Shown here: positions 39,818-50,877 of the stretch, piece by piece
Position numbering within the stretch: position 1 is the stretch's first letter
Layout: every line of letters begins with the position of its first letter
Assembly (NCBI GenBank): GCA_029216955.1
Contig: JANAVB010009598.1
Coordinates: 25,639,641-25,703,640, forward strand
Direction: 5' to 3'
Length of the DNA: 64,000 nucleotides
Source: Iris pallida
Lineage: Eukaryota > Streptophyta > Magnoliopsida > Asparagales > Iridaceae
The notes under the pieces: generated by a model
The model's input: only the letters and a program-made list of their open reading frames with translations
Databases searched by the model: none
What the model was told of the DNA's origin: nothing
Translations under genes and position numbers: made by a program

Positions 39818-40165
39818 ATCGTTTTAATACTGGGAGCGGCATTCTCCGTGTAATTCAAAATGGAGAATAGCATTCTCCATTTCAAATGACACAGAGAATA
39901 TCATTCTCCTTTTAAATTAAAACGGAGAATGAACATTCTAATGTGTTTCTAACACTGGAAATGTTATTCTCCGTTTCAAGTTAGACGGAGAATGCCATTC
40001 CCATTCCAAATTAAACGGCAAATAAAATTCTCAATCGTTTAAATACTGGAAATGTTATTCTTTGTGTAATTGGAAACGGAGAATGCTATTCTCCGTTTAA
40101 TAAAACACGGAGAATAGCATTTTCTTTTGTTTTAACTCTTGTAATGCCATACTCCGTTTAATTGA
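39818..40165. repeat. palindromic GAATG/CATTC cluster 4
   Basis: Dense alternating CATTCTCCG and CGGAGAATG half-sites, for example GGAGAATGCTATTCTCCG near 40079, starting about 55 bp outside the MULE's right end. Confidence 0.9.
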
Positions 40166-40399
40166 CAGAAAAAATAAGGTGGAAGCATGTATAATTAACA
40201 AAAATTGACAACATATTTAAGAATGTGAAGTTTCTAATCTCAATATTTCCATTTTTTGAACATTTGATTAAATTTTTGAACGTATTTTTTTGCAATAAGC
40301 TGTTCTATACTCGAAAAATTGAGAAGGGACAGATTCATTGGTTTTAATTTTTGAATATTTGATTAATATTTGAGTAAAATTGAAACCCTCAAAGTTGAC

Positions 40400-41093
40400 A
40401 GAATTCGAAGGGGCAGATTCATTGGTATTAATGGCATATAAATGGCAGTAGTTGGGAGAGTTTATTCTCGTCTTACTTAGCTTTACTTGAGAAGGGGCAG
40501 ATGCATTGGTATTAATGCAAATTAATTGAATTGAATTCGAAGTGACTGCCACTTGGCGTATGAGTCAGAGTTGTTCCTTGCCTATAAATGGCAGTAGTGA
40601 GGGAGAGTTTGTTCTCATCTCACTTAGCTTTTCTTGTGGAGATGGACTCTACCGATCCCCCGTCTTGGCAAGACGCTTTCCTCTTGGTTGTCGATCTTCT
40701 CGTTCGAAGAAGCTTTGGTGGTGAAGTCCTTTAGAAGACTGAGATGTGCCTAGTGGACTGTCCGTGTTCGTGCACTTCATCGACTGTGTGCTATGATGTT
40801 GGTTTCTGAAAGAGCCCCAGGGTTTGGGTTGATTGCCAACCCACACTCTGTCGAAGCGCCCGCACGTTGATTCGCTCGGACTATGCATGGTATTCCTTTG
40901 CCTCAAGCAGTTTCTCTCTCAAGCTCCTCCTTGGGACGTTGACGATGAAGTGATTTGCTCTGACGATGTACGGTGTTCCATGTTCGTACACTTCATCAGA
41001 AGTCTGAGATGTGTCAAGTTTTTGTGTTCGTGCACTTCATCGACTGTGTGCCATGATATTGGTTACTGGATCCAGGATCGTCGCAGCCCAGTT
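40400..41093 (+). repeat. duplicated unit, copy 1, with TATA boxes
   Basis: 40494-40955 matches 42780-43262 at roughly 90% by eye, including CCTATAAATGGCAGTAG and GGAGATGGACTCTACCGATC. TATA-like motifs are at ~40437 (ATATAAATGG) and 40583-40589 (TATAAAT). About 35 bp after the second TATA a CT-rich start-like region begins. No open frame of recognisable kind follows; the unit leads into the long hairpin at 41094. Confidence 0.75.
40583..40589 (+). promoter_or_regulatory. TATA box (CCTATAAATGG) upstream of hairpin 1
   Basis: Consensus TATA in the context GCCTATAAATGGCAGTAG, conserved in the duplicate at 42895-42901 and once more at 42749-42755. Plausible Pol II core promoter reading toward the inverted repeat. 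Confidence 0.5.
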
Positions 41094-41403
41094 TTTGTTA
41101 TGCTCCGATGATGCACGATGAAGTGATTTGCCTCAAGGAGTCATACATCGGTTCCTATGCTCTGACGATGCACGATGAAGTGATTTGCCTCAAGGAATTC
41201 CCTTGCCTCAATGAATTCTATTGCTCTGACGATGCACGATGAACTGAATTCACTTCATCGTGCATCGTTAGAGGAATGGAACTCCTTGAGGCAAAGGAAT
41301 TCCTTGAGGCAAATCACTTCATCGTATTTCGTCAGAGCATAGGAACCTTTGGATGACTCCTTGAGGCAAATCACTTCATCGTGTATCATCAGTGCAAGAG
41401 AAA
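41094..41403. repeat. long inverted repeat (hairpin 1)
   Basis: Arms of about 155 bp meet at GAATTC (41246-41251) with essentially no loop. Both arms carry, in register, CATCGTGCATCGT, GAATTCCTTGAGGCAAA or close variants, CACTTCATCGT and GACTCCTTGAGGCAAATC. Identity by eye is about 90%. A transcript across it would fold into a long double-stranded stem. Confidence 0.85.
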
Positions 41404-42110
41404 GATGAATTCCTTGAGGCACAGGAACAGAAGCAAAGGAATTCCTTGAGAGCAAAGGACCTTACAAAGGAATTCCTTGAGGCAGAGCACCTTGCAATGA
41501 AATTCACTTCATCCTGGAGATGGATTCTACCGATCCCCCGCCTTGCCAAGACTCTTTCCTGTTGGTTACTGGAAGAGCCGCATGGTTTGGGTTGAAGCGC
41601 TCGCACTTTGATTCGCTCTGACTATGCACGGAGTTCCTTTGTTCAGGAAGTTCCATTACTCTGACTATGCACGGTGTTCCTTTATTCAGGGAGTTCTATT
41701 GCTCTGACGATGCATGATGAAGTGATTTGCATCAAAGAATTCCTTTGCATCAAGGAGTTTCATTGCTCTACGATGCCCGCACGCATCTCACATTCAACTT
41801 TTTTCTTGATAGTAGGATTTTATGTAGTAGTTTAGACTTTCATATGTAAATAAAAGTCAAACTTTTCATGGTTTTAACAATGTAAATGTAACTCTAAAAT
41901 AATTTTATTATAAAAGACAGAGCAGAGCAGACATTATAAAAGACAGAAGTTCCTTGCCCATTACATAATTACGTTATTCTTTTACAATATCATTGCTAGG
42001 TTGGTGGTGTTACATATTCTCTTGAAAGCAAATTCTTAGCCCATACCAACCTCATCATTGTAGTCTTCTTAGTCCATACCAACCTCGTCATATTCTCATC
42101 AAGCTCATCT
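41404..42110. other. remainder of duplicated unit, AT-rich
   Basis: Contains further copies of CTCTGACGATGCACGATGAA-type phrases to 41775, then non-coding AT-rich sequence also present at 43830-44030 (TTTCATATGTAAATAAAAGTC). No gene. Confidence 0.6.
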
Positions 42111-42111
42111 T

Positions 42112-42395
42112 CATTCTCCTTTTCAAACTAAACGGAGAATAACATTCTTCGTTTCAAAAGACACGGAGAACGTCATTCTCTATTTAAATAAAAATGGAGA
42201 ATGAACATTTTAATGTGTTTTACCACTGGGAATATTATTCTTCGTTTCAAGTTAGACGGAGAATGTTATTCTCCGTTCCGAAATAAACGGTGAATAGAAT
42301 CCTCAAACGTTTTAATTTAGATGGGAAAGTTATTCTCCGTTTATATAAACGGAGAATACCATTCTACGTTCCAAATAAAACAGAGAATATAATCT
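42112..42395. repeat. palindromic GAATG/CATTC cluster 5
   Basis: Half-sites such as ACGGAGAATGTTATTCTCCG near 42255, between the two duplicated units. Confidence 0.9.
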
Positions 42396-43193
42396 GAAGG
42401 GGAAGATTCATTGGTATTAATGGCATATAAATGGCAAAATTTATTGGTATTAATGGCATATAAATGGCAGATTCATTGGTATTAATGGCATATTAATGGC
42501 ATATAAATGCCATTCTTCGTTCCAATTGGGCGCAACAGTACACGGGAAAATGGTGTTCACTTGGCAGAATTCGAAGGGGCAGATTCATTGGTATTAATGG
42601 CATATAAATGGCAGTAGTTGGGAGATTTCGTTCTAGTCTTACTTAGCTTTACTTGAAAAGGGGCAGATGCATTGGTATTAATGCAAATTAATTGAATAAA
42701 ATTCGAAGTGACTGCCACTTGGCGCATGAGTTCGAGTTATTCCTTGCCTATAAATGGCAGTAGTTGGAAGAGTTTGTTCTCGTCTTACTTAGCTTTACTT
42801 GAGAAGGGGCAGATGCATTGGTATTGATGCAAATTAATTGAATTGAATTTGAAATGACTGCCACTTGGCGTATGAGTCCAAGTTGTTCCTTGCCTATAAA
42901 TGGCAGTAGCGTAGGGAGAGTTTGTTCTTGTCTCACTTAGGTTTTCTTGTGGAGATGGACTCTACCGATCCCCTGCCTTGCAAGACGCTTTCCTCTTGGT
43001 TGTCGATCTCCTCGTTCGAAGAAGCTTTGGTGGTGAAGTCCTTCAAAAGACTGAAATATGCCTAGTAGACTGTCCTTGTTCGTACACTTCATCGAATGTG
43101 TGCCATGACGTTGGTTTTTGGAAGAGCCCCAGAATTTGGGTTGATTGCCAACCCACACTCTGTCGAAGTGCCCGCTCGTTGATTTGCTCGAAC
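42396..43193 (+). repeat. duplicated unit, copy 2, with repeated TATA segments
   Basis: Second copy of 40400-41093, preceded by tandem short units GGCATATAAATGGCA (42425-42510, 42598-42613) and an extra promoter-like unit (TATAAAT at 42749 and 42895). 42780-43262 matches copy 1. Confidence 0.75.
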
Positions 43194-43467
43194 TATGCAC
43201 GGTGTTCCTTTGCCTCAAGGAGTTCCTCTCTCAAGCTCCTCCTTGGGACGTTGACGATGAAATAATTTGCCTCAAAGAATTTCTTTGCCTCAGGGCGTTC
43301 CATTCCTCTGACGATGCACGATGAACTGAATTCACTTCATCGTACATCGTCAGAGGAATGGAACTCCCTGAGGCAAAGGAATTCCTTGAGGCAAAGGAAT
43401 TTCTTGAGGCAAATCACTTCATCGTGCATCGTTAGAGCAAAGGAACCGTTGGATGACTCCTTGAGGC
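43194..43467. repeat. long inverted repeat (hairpin 2)
   Basis: The centre lies between 43330 and 43331 (CTGAA/TTCAC). The inner ~65 bp of each arm are nearly perfect complements (GGAATGGAAC, CCTGAGGCAAA). Pairing continues less perfectly to about 135 bp. It is homologous to hairpin 1. Confidence 0.8.
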
Positions 43468-43571
43468 AAATCACTTCATCGTCCATCATCGGAGCAAGAG
43501 CAAGAGAAATTCCTTGATGCACAGGAACAGAAGCAAAGGAATTCCTTGGCACTCAAGGAGTTCCTTTGACC

Positions 43572-43825
43572 ACAGGGAATGTTATTCTCCGTTTCAAGGT
43601 ACACGGAGAATTCTTTTCTCCGTTCTGAAATAAACGGTGAATAGAATCCTCAATTGTTTTAATTTAACATGGAGAATGTCATTCTCCGTTTCAAATTAAA
43701 TGGAGAATAGCATTACTCAATCGTTTTAATACTGGGAATGGTATTCTCCGTCTAATTCCACACGGAGAATAGCATTCGCCATTTCAAATGACACGGAGAA
43801 TGAAATTCTCCGTCTTATTCAACTT
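43572..43825. repeat. palindromic GAATG/CATTC cluster 6
   Basis: For example ACATGGAGAATGTCATTCTCCG near 43667-43690. Lies just 3' of the PMD/ULP1-like gene. Confidence 0.9.
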
Positions 43826-45531
43826 TTTTTGGTTGTCGAATTTTATGTAGTATTTCAGACTTTCATATGTAAATAAAAGTCAAACTTTTCGTAGTTTTAA
43901 CAATGTAAATATAATTCAAAAATGATTTTATTATAAAAGCAGAGCTTATAAAAGATAAAAGTTCCTTGCCCAATTACATAATTATATTGTTGTTTTACAA
44001 TGTCATTGCTTGGTTCGTGTTACATATTTGCTTGAAAGCAACTTCTTAGCACATACCAACCTCATCATTATAATCTCCTGGTGAGTGTCATCATCATTTG
44101 CTTTCGATATTTCGAAGGGAGTAGTCACCAACGTCTGCATATAATACGCCGTATATAAGAGACAGTTGGGGGCCCGTTGTTGTGGGTAATTTGGAGAATA
44201 ATTCAGCACTTTGCTCTCATACTCTATCTTTGCCGGACATCTCTACCTCATCATATCAACTTTTCTTCTGATGAAAGGCTCTAAGGTCTTCTTTATTAAT
44301 TCTGCATCCACCTTGCACTTTTCGTACGTGGTTTACCTCAAGGAGTTGTATTGTGTCCAGTCGTAGGAGATAAAGTTGACTGTGAGCAGAGTATAGTGTC
44401 TGATGGGTAAATTAAAGAGTAGGATGAATAGCAACTCTATGTCATCCTCCAAACCCATGATAAAGTCTACACATCTGTTTGGAAGTCTTCAAGGGCACCG
44501 GATTTTGCGTCTGGTTCAGTGGCACGTTCAACGATGTTCTGTTTCCCAAAAACAAAACACAATATCATGAGTAATTTTTTCTGTCATTTTTATCGGTATA
44601 CATATGAATATGGGTTTTTCTATTTGGATTCTTACCAATGTGCGGGGCATCAAGAATGCAGACCACTTATGTTTCAATGTTTGGGGCGTCGGCTTTTGCT
44701 TCTGGATCAATGGCACGTCATTTGAACTAGACGGGCACACCTTCTTTTAATGTCTTGAATTTCTCTCAGCTTCCTTATTATTAGGTTCAGTATGCCAGCC
44801 TCAATGTCTTCATAGTTGAGTATGTCTTGCAGGTCTATTGCCGACAACTGGACTGTAACTTTATTTTCACCCTCTTTCAGTAAAAATAAGTACACAATAT
44901 CACTGCACATAAATTTAGTTTAGATTAAATTAATAAAGATAGATTCTCATTACATAATTGTGAAAAAAGTCTAGAAAAAATAAAAGAAAAAAGGGTTCAG
45001 AATACATACTCTGGATACTTCTTTTTAGGAATTACGATGTCGATGTATTGCTTCTTCAGCTCTTCATCCACATCTTTCCAAAGTAAGAGTTCATCGCATT
45101 CCCTTAGTATGACACGGTTCTTCTTTAATTCAGCCATTTTGGCGTCTCCTCCGGATTTTGGAGCGGCATTAATCTTCTATTTTTTATTAGCCTCTCCAAC
45201 TGTATTCTTTTCCAAGGAAGTAACATCTTCAACGGCTAATGGCTCTGATGGTTTTCTGAACCTCTTTCCCCCCGATCCTCCTCTTTTTTTGGCTTCTTTT
45301 GGAGCAGCAAGTTCAGCAGCTGCTTGAATCTCCTGACGCTGCAATGCTATAACTATGGCTCCGAGATCAACAATTTTCCCATCCTTTTCAATGGCTTCAA
45401 TATTAAACGATTCAACTTTATTTTGAAGCTCCTTTTTCTCCTCAACGAGCCTTTTATTTGTTTCTCTGAGTTGCTCGGTTGTTTGCACTAAAATAAAACA
45501 AACAACAATGAAATGTATGATGTCAATATAA

Positions 45532-45712
45532 CACGGAGAATGACATTCTCCGTGTAATATAATACGAAGAATAGCATTCTCCGTTTGGAATTACACGGAG
45601 AATAACCTTCCCAGTATCGAAATGATAGAGAATAGCAATTATCCGTTTCAAATAACACGGAGAATGCCATTCTCTGTGTTATAATATACGGAGAATAGCC
45701 ACTCTCCTGGAA
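45532..45712. repeat. palindromic GAATG/CATTC cluster 7, in an intron
   Basis: ACACGGAGAATGACATTCTCCG at ~45532 and further copies, lying between coiled-coil exons of the PMD/ULP1-like gene. Confidence 0.88.
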
Positions 45713-47369
45713 GATTACAAATCAAAAATTTGAAATAGAAAAGATTTGACCTTGTGCATGTAGCTCTGCAATAAGAACAGAATTCTGCTTTCTCAAATCC
45801 TTCCGTTCATGCACAGAGCACTCCATCACAACGTTGACTGCACGTTGTTGCGCTTCTTCTGCCTCGAGCTCTTTCAGCTTTTCTTTGAGTATGATATTCT
45901 CAAGGTTGGCTGCACGTAACTGTGCTCCTTGTGTCTCCATCTCTTTTAACTTTTCTTTGAGTTTTTCATTCTGCACAAGAGATCATAATGATGTCTTCTT
46001 AAATCCTCCAGTTCATCCACAGAGCCCTCCATCACAACGTTGAATGTACGTTGTTGCGCTTCTTCTGCTCGAGCTCTTTCAGCTTTTCTTTGAGTATGAC
46101 ATTCTCAAGGTTGGCTGCACGTAACTGCGCTCCTTGTGCCTCCATCTCTTTTAACTTTTCTTTGAGTTCTTTATTCTGCGCAAGAATATCAGAATGATGT
46201 CTTATCAAATCCTCAAATTCCTTTGCTGAGTCGTCCATCACAGCTCCCATTTCATGATGCTGTGGTATCCGTTGTTCATCAAAATTATCCCCACCTGCTT
46301 CTTGGTGTTCTTCCTCTCCCTCTTTTTCAACTTCTTCTATAGGTGGCTCATCTTCTTTGTGCCCTTATTCTTCTCTAACAGGTATAACCAGATCTTCCAA
46401 TATCATCTTCGATCTTATTTTGTTGTGATATTCGGCTTTGAGGAAGTTTGAGATTTTGTACCCATTTTATGTGAAAATTTTTGGGTAATCAGAAATTGGG
46501 GCAAACTTCCTTCCCACAAATTTACTATGTTCTGCAAACCAATAGAGAAAGTATATTGTGCAACCTTCCAATTTGTGGAAAGCCATTAAGTAATCCCCCC
46601 GTTCAGTTTTGCTTCTACTCCTCTTTATGCTATCCATTACATATGCCAGGATTAACCTTGGCCAGCATATACTGTTGATGACGTCCACACTGTCTACCAA
46701 GGCCAAGAATCTGTACGGCAAATTTGAACCGCCAGACTTTGTGAAGAATACTGTTTGGCACAAGTAGAAGATTATTATCTTGGCCAAATCATCTGGATTA
46801 ACAGCGTTATCTCCGCCACGAAGCCGTCGTAACAATTCAAAGAACTTGTCTCTCACTTCCTTATTCGTGACTTCTGCGTGTTTGCCCTTAGAATTAGCCA
46901 GCAATCTTGTGAAGTGATCTCTACACAGGCTCAATGATGCTGGTGCTGTAGGCTGCTGTTGTTTTTTTCTTTATCAATCTTCTGTAAAAAAAACATCATT
47001 ATCGCTTTCTTCATTCAGCGGTAGACCGAAGATAACTGCCATATCGTCGACGCTTGGCGCAATTTTAACAGTGGTGCTCAATTCAAAGCACCCGACGCCA
47101 TCTTCTTCTTCTGTGTAACTTGCAATTAAATTCTCAAGCCCTTCCGTTACCTTGGCCAATTCGGAGACGTGGACTACGTTTTGGTAGAAAATCTCGACAA
47201 ATTTCCAGAAACCGGTCAAGGAATCAATAACTGGCTCAGGTAAACGGCCAACATCTTGATTGACCTCCTCCATAAGATTTAGCATTGGCTTGAAGGTAGA
47301 ACAGAAAAGTCTTGAATCCTTATTCCTGACAGATTTTTTTTCTACAAAACAAAAAAAAAACAAAAAAAT

Positions 47370-48040
47370 AGATCGGAGAATGGCTATTCTTATGGGTTTT
47401 AACACTTGGAAAGACATTCTCCTTGTAATTCAATACGATGAATATTATTATCCGTTTTAAATGAAACAGTGGCTATTCTTACGGGTTTTAACACTGGGAA
47501 AGGCATTCTCCTTGTAATTCAACACGAAGAATATCATTCTCCGTTTAAAATAAAACGGAGAATGAACATTCTAATGTGTTTTAACACTGGGAATGTTATT
47601 CTCCGTTTCAAGTTAGACGGAGAATACCATTCTCCGTTCCAAATTAAACGGCGAATAGAATCCTCAATCATTTTAACACTGGGAATGCTATTCTCCGTGT
47701 AATTGGAAACGGAGAATGCTATTCTCCATTTGTAAAAACACGAAGAATAGCATTCTCTTTCGTTTTAACTCTTGTAATGCCATACTACGTTTAATTTAAC
47801 ACGGAGAATAGAATTCTCCGTTTCAAATTAAACGGAGAATAGCGTTCGCCGTTTAAATTAACACGGAGAATAGCATTCTTATGTGTTTTAACACTGAGAA
47901 TGCCATTCTCCGTTAAAGTAAACGGAGAATGATATTATTTATTTAATTTAGACGGAGAATGGCATTCCAAGTGTAATTTGATAGGGAGAATGAACATTCA
48001 AATGCGTTTTATGACGGAGAATGTCATTCTCCGTGTAATA
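47370..48040. repeat. palindromic GAATG/CATTC cluster 8, largest, in intron 1
   Basis: About 670 bp of alternating CATTCTCCG/CGGAGAATG half-sites with spacers such as TTTAAATTAAAA and GTGTTTTAACACTGG. It occupies most of the presumed first intron of the PMD/ULP1-like gene. Confidence 0.9.
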
Positions 48041-48633
48041 TATATAGAATTTGCGAACATAAACTCAAAGTTATACCTTTTGTTTGCACTTCTTCTTGCA
48101 CTTCGTTTTGTTTAGCAACTTTTCCCTTTTTCTTCTATGCAACTTTCTTAGAATAGGGTTTCGGTTGTTCTCCGTCTTTTTCTTTTGGATTTTCTGTAAC
48201 TGGTGTATCTTCTTTAATTGGTGATGTTGCCGGTGATGATTATGCCGCTGATGCCGACATGGTGTGAAGATTGCGAATGGGGAGGAAGGTTTGAACTTTT
48301 TGGAGGAGAATGACCTAGGTTTGAGTACAGAGTGGAGTATGGAAGAAGAGGAAGAATCGAAGTAGTTTTTTTTGTAAGGGTTCGGGGGTATTTTGAATTA
48401 ATTAGAAGAGCAAAAATGTCATTCGATGGAAGGGTAAAAGAATCAAAACCGTTTGGACTCCTTTCTGCTTATTATATTAATTTGAAGGGCAAAAATGATT
48501 CTGCTTAATAAAAAAGAATCGAAGCTGTTTGGCAAAAATGTCATTACAACTCAACAAAACAAATGAACATAATACATTAGATATAAAAGAAGAAGAAAAA
48601 AAACCATCGTCTTCCATATTTAATCATTTCAGA

Positions 48634-50303
48634 TTAGACTCCTTTTAGTACTTCATTGTGCTCTGAAGTTGTAATCCATTCAGCAGCTTTACGTCTTTCC
48701 ATTCCCGCATCAAACCACATATAACAAACATAACATAAAAAATATTGCTCTAAAAGTGTAAGTTTTTGACGACATATTTTTAAACTTACATTGAGAGAAC
48801 GATAGTCTAGACTACATCGATCTTTCATGAATGCAATTACAAAAATCCTACAATCAACAAAATTGTCTTGGCAGGGAACATAAGAACGACGTTTTATTGC
48901 AAAAGTAGAAAAGATGAACCTAGCATCTCTCAACTTCAAAATCTCTTCTTCGAGATAGAGATCCAAATTTGAAAGCTACAATTACCAGAATACAATATGT
49001 ATTAGTATATCGCGTAGCATGTACCCAATTCATAAAAATTGATGAATATGAGCTTACTGTTTCTTTTATGATTATTTTGTTTTGAATCGGATCATCTTTA
49101 GATGCAAGTGAGTCCTAAATTTCAACAGTCATTTTTTTAACCAGAACTCTTGCAAGAGTATAGTCTTCGTCCAAAAGAATGGGTATGTATATCTGAATCA
49201 GGATTAATTAGGTAAAACAAATTAGTAAATTTTCAAAAAATTAGGATTAATATTTAAACAGAAATACATTAATACCTCGTTACAAGTGCTTAAAGATCCC
49301 ATGTAATCCTGAAAATATTTGTACTTCTTCCATATTTCATGAAACGTTTTGTCGAATGTAGGTAATGTTTCTTTCTACATACACATCAATTAATACATTA
49401 CGAAGGACAAACAAACGAGAAAATTGTTAATGCATATGCATTGAAGAATAAAATGCTCACTCACCGATATCCTTATTGGTAAAAACCATACATTAGCTTT
49501 ATTGGAGGTTCTTTTCCGTTCTTTCCGCAGTGAGAAGAGCAAAGACAATGCCTACAATCTGAATAAATCATTAAAATGTCAGCGATGGAATCGAATAAAC
49601 ATAGATGGTATCTAAGAAGAAATATAATATCTATACATACCCTATTTTTAATTCTCGTTAAAGGAGCTAAGGTCTTCATCTCAAACTGAGACACATAGAT
49701 TTTGTTGCAAGATGATATTATTTCTCTAAGAATAGAAACGAATAAATTAGGAGAAAAAAACTGTTGGAATTAAATCAAAACTCATATTACATACTTGTTA
49801 GGTCTATCATCGGCAAAAATATAGTCGTAACAACTCGAAGAACCACTAGTACAATTGCTAGGCTTCGAGGTTGAACCCCTTGATAAACTTTTTGATGGTG
49901 TGACCGGATCTAAATTTCCACACATTCTTTTCGAAGAACTGCTAAAGTCAGTTTCTTCTGTAGGACACAATACGAGAATTTGGTCCAATGCTTTACTACA
50001 ATTCTGTAGCACCACATCCTCCTCATCGGAAGATTCAACGAAAATGACCTTCATATTATTAAATAATCTAGATGAAGATGACTCCTTCAAAGCTGGAGAT
50101 TCTTTAATCTTCTCCAAACGTCGAGAGAAATTTATTTGTTCAATTTGTATTGAACCAAGCTTAGAATTGATCGATGCAACATCAGCTGAAATCGTCGACA
50201 GTTGTTGTTCAATCCTGTGTAACATACGCGAAATGAAGGTTTCATTTGGATCTAGCAACCAATCTTCTACGTCTTCAACATTTTCCACCACACGAGTAGA
50301 CAT
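48634..50303 (-). pseudogene. second ULP1-like (C48) protease gene, degenerate
   Basis: The start is the ATG at 50303 (MSTRVVENVEDVEDWLLD). Exon 1 has a heptad-like region (ISADVASINSKLGSIQIEQI) and a Ser-rich tail, ending at a GT donor after DDRPNK (~49790). Later exons, read with AG/GT borders: FEMKTLAPLTRIKNR (to ~49640), IVGIVFALLTAERTEKNLQ (~49560), KETLPTFDKTFHEIWKKYKY (~49375), then IYIPILLDEDYTLARVLVKK with stop and DSLAS (~49190-49110). The last exon has YVPCQDNFVDCRIFVIAFMK and ends at 48634. The pattern fits a ULP1-type cysteine protease: DSL as the Asp region, PCQDN as Gln, DCRIF as Cys (usually DCG). The catalytic His is missing: DEDYTL stands where the sister gene has RHYTL. Likely inactive. 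Confidence 0.65.
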
Positions 50304-50569
50304 CTTGAGAACAAGAAAACTATTGTATTTCAGACAACTATTCTATGTATTTCAGAATAAATAATAGTACTATGAAACAAGAAAACTATTGTATATATAG
50401 CAAGAGAGAAGAACAAGATGTGAGGATGATGGAAAGACAAATAAATTTTGAGACTAACAAACAATCTACTAGCCGTTTGATTGAGGAGGGCTCGAGGAAG
50501 ATTCTACTAGCCGTTTGAAAAGTACAAAAGGTTATCATGATCAACTTCAATTAAGGAACTCTATAAGAG

Positions 50570-50683
50570 GTTTAATTTCGTTTGATTGAGGAACTCGACG
50601 AAGTCCATCGCGAACCGGAACTTCTTCTTCTTTCCTTCTTCATCTCCGTTTCTCCTTCCACCACCACCACCATGGCCTGTAGC
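50570..50683 (-). other. possible terminal exon, Gly/Lys-rich
   Basis: An AG acceptor-like TTATAAAG precedes an open stretch reading ATGHGGGGGRRNGDEE, GKKKKFRFAMDFVEFLNQ and a TAG near 50570. It may be the end of an upstream-fragmented gene of block C. Family not recognised. Confidence 0.3.
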
Positions 50684-50877
50684 TTTATAACAAAAATATT
50701 AAATTGTTAGATAAAACAAAAAAACTAATTACGGAAAGATTACTAAATCAAAATCAAACAGAACACATATTCATAAAAAATATGCGATTAAAGATGAAAG
50801 TGTCATAGAAGCAACACCACAATTTTACAACAACTAAGCAGACTCTGCTAAGCAATAACTAAAATTATGGATTGTTT

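Larger units (their letters stand above)
44003..48260 (-). pseudogene. plant-mobile-domain / coiled-coil / ULP1-like (C48) transposon protein, broken
   Basis: The start is the ATG at 48260 (MSASAA), with stops TAA and TAG in exon 1 and a GT donor after VQTK (~48082). The first intron (about 48080-47346) is filled with palindromic cluster 8; its acceptor TTTTGTAG precedes KKSVRNKDSRLF. A plant-mobile-domain-like region follows: KIAPSVDDMAVIFGLPLNEE, two stops, SLCRDHFTRLLANSKGK, DDLAKIIIFYLCQTVFF, WPRLILAYVMDSI and YFLYWFAEHSKFVGRKFAP. Next are coiled-coil units (LKEKLKEME.AQLRAANLEN) duplicated at 46250-46032 and 45976-45722, and KELQNKVESFNIEAI (45488-45177). The C-terminus is C48-protease-like: PIRHYTLLTVNFISYDW (His region), YNSL where DSL is usual, and YPQQRAPNCLLYTAYYMQTL (Gln/Cys region), ending at 44003. 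PMD plus ULP1-like modules are typical of large MULE-type elements. Many stops at probable Gln codons. Confidence 0.72.
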
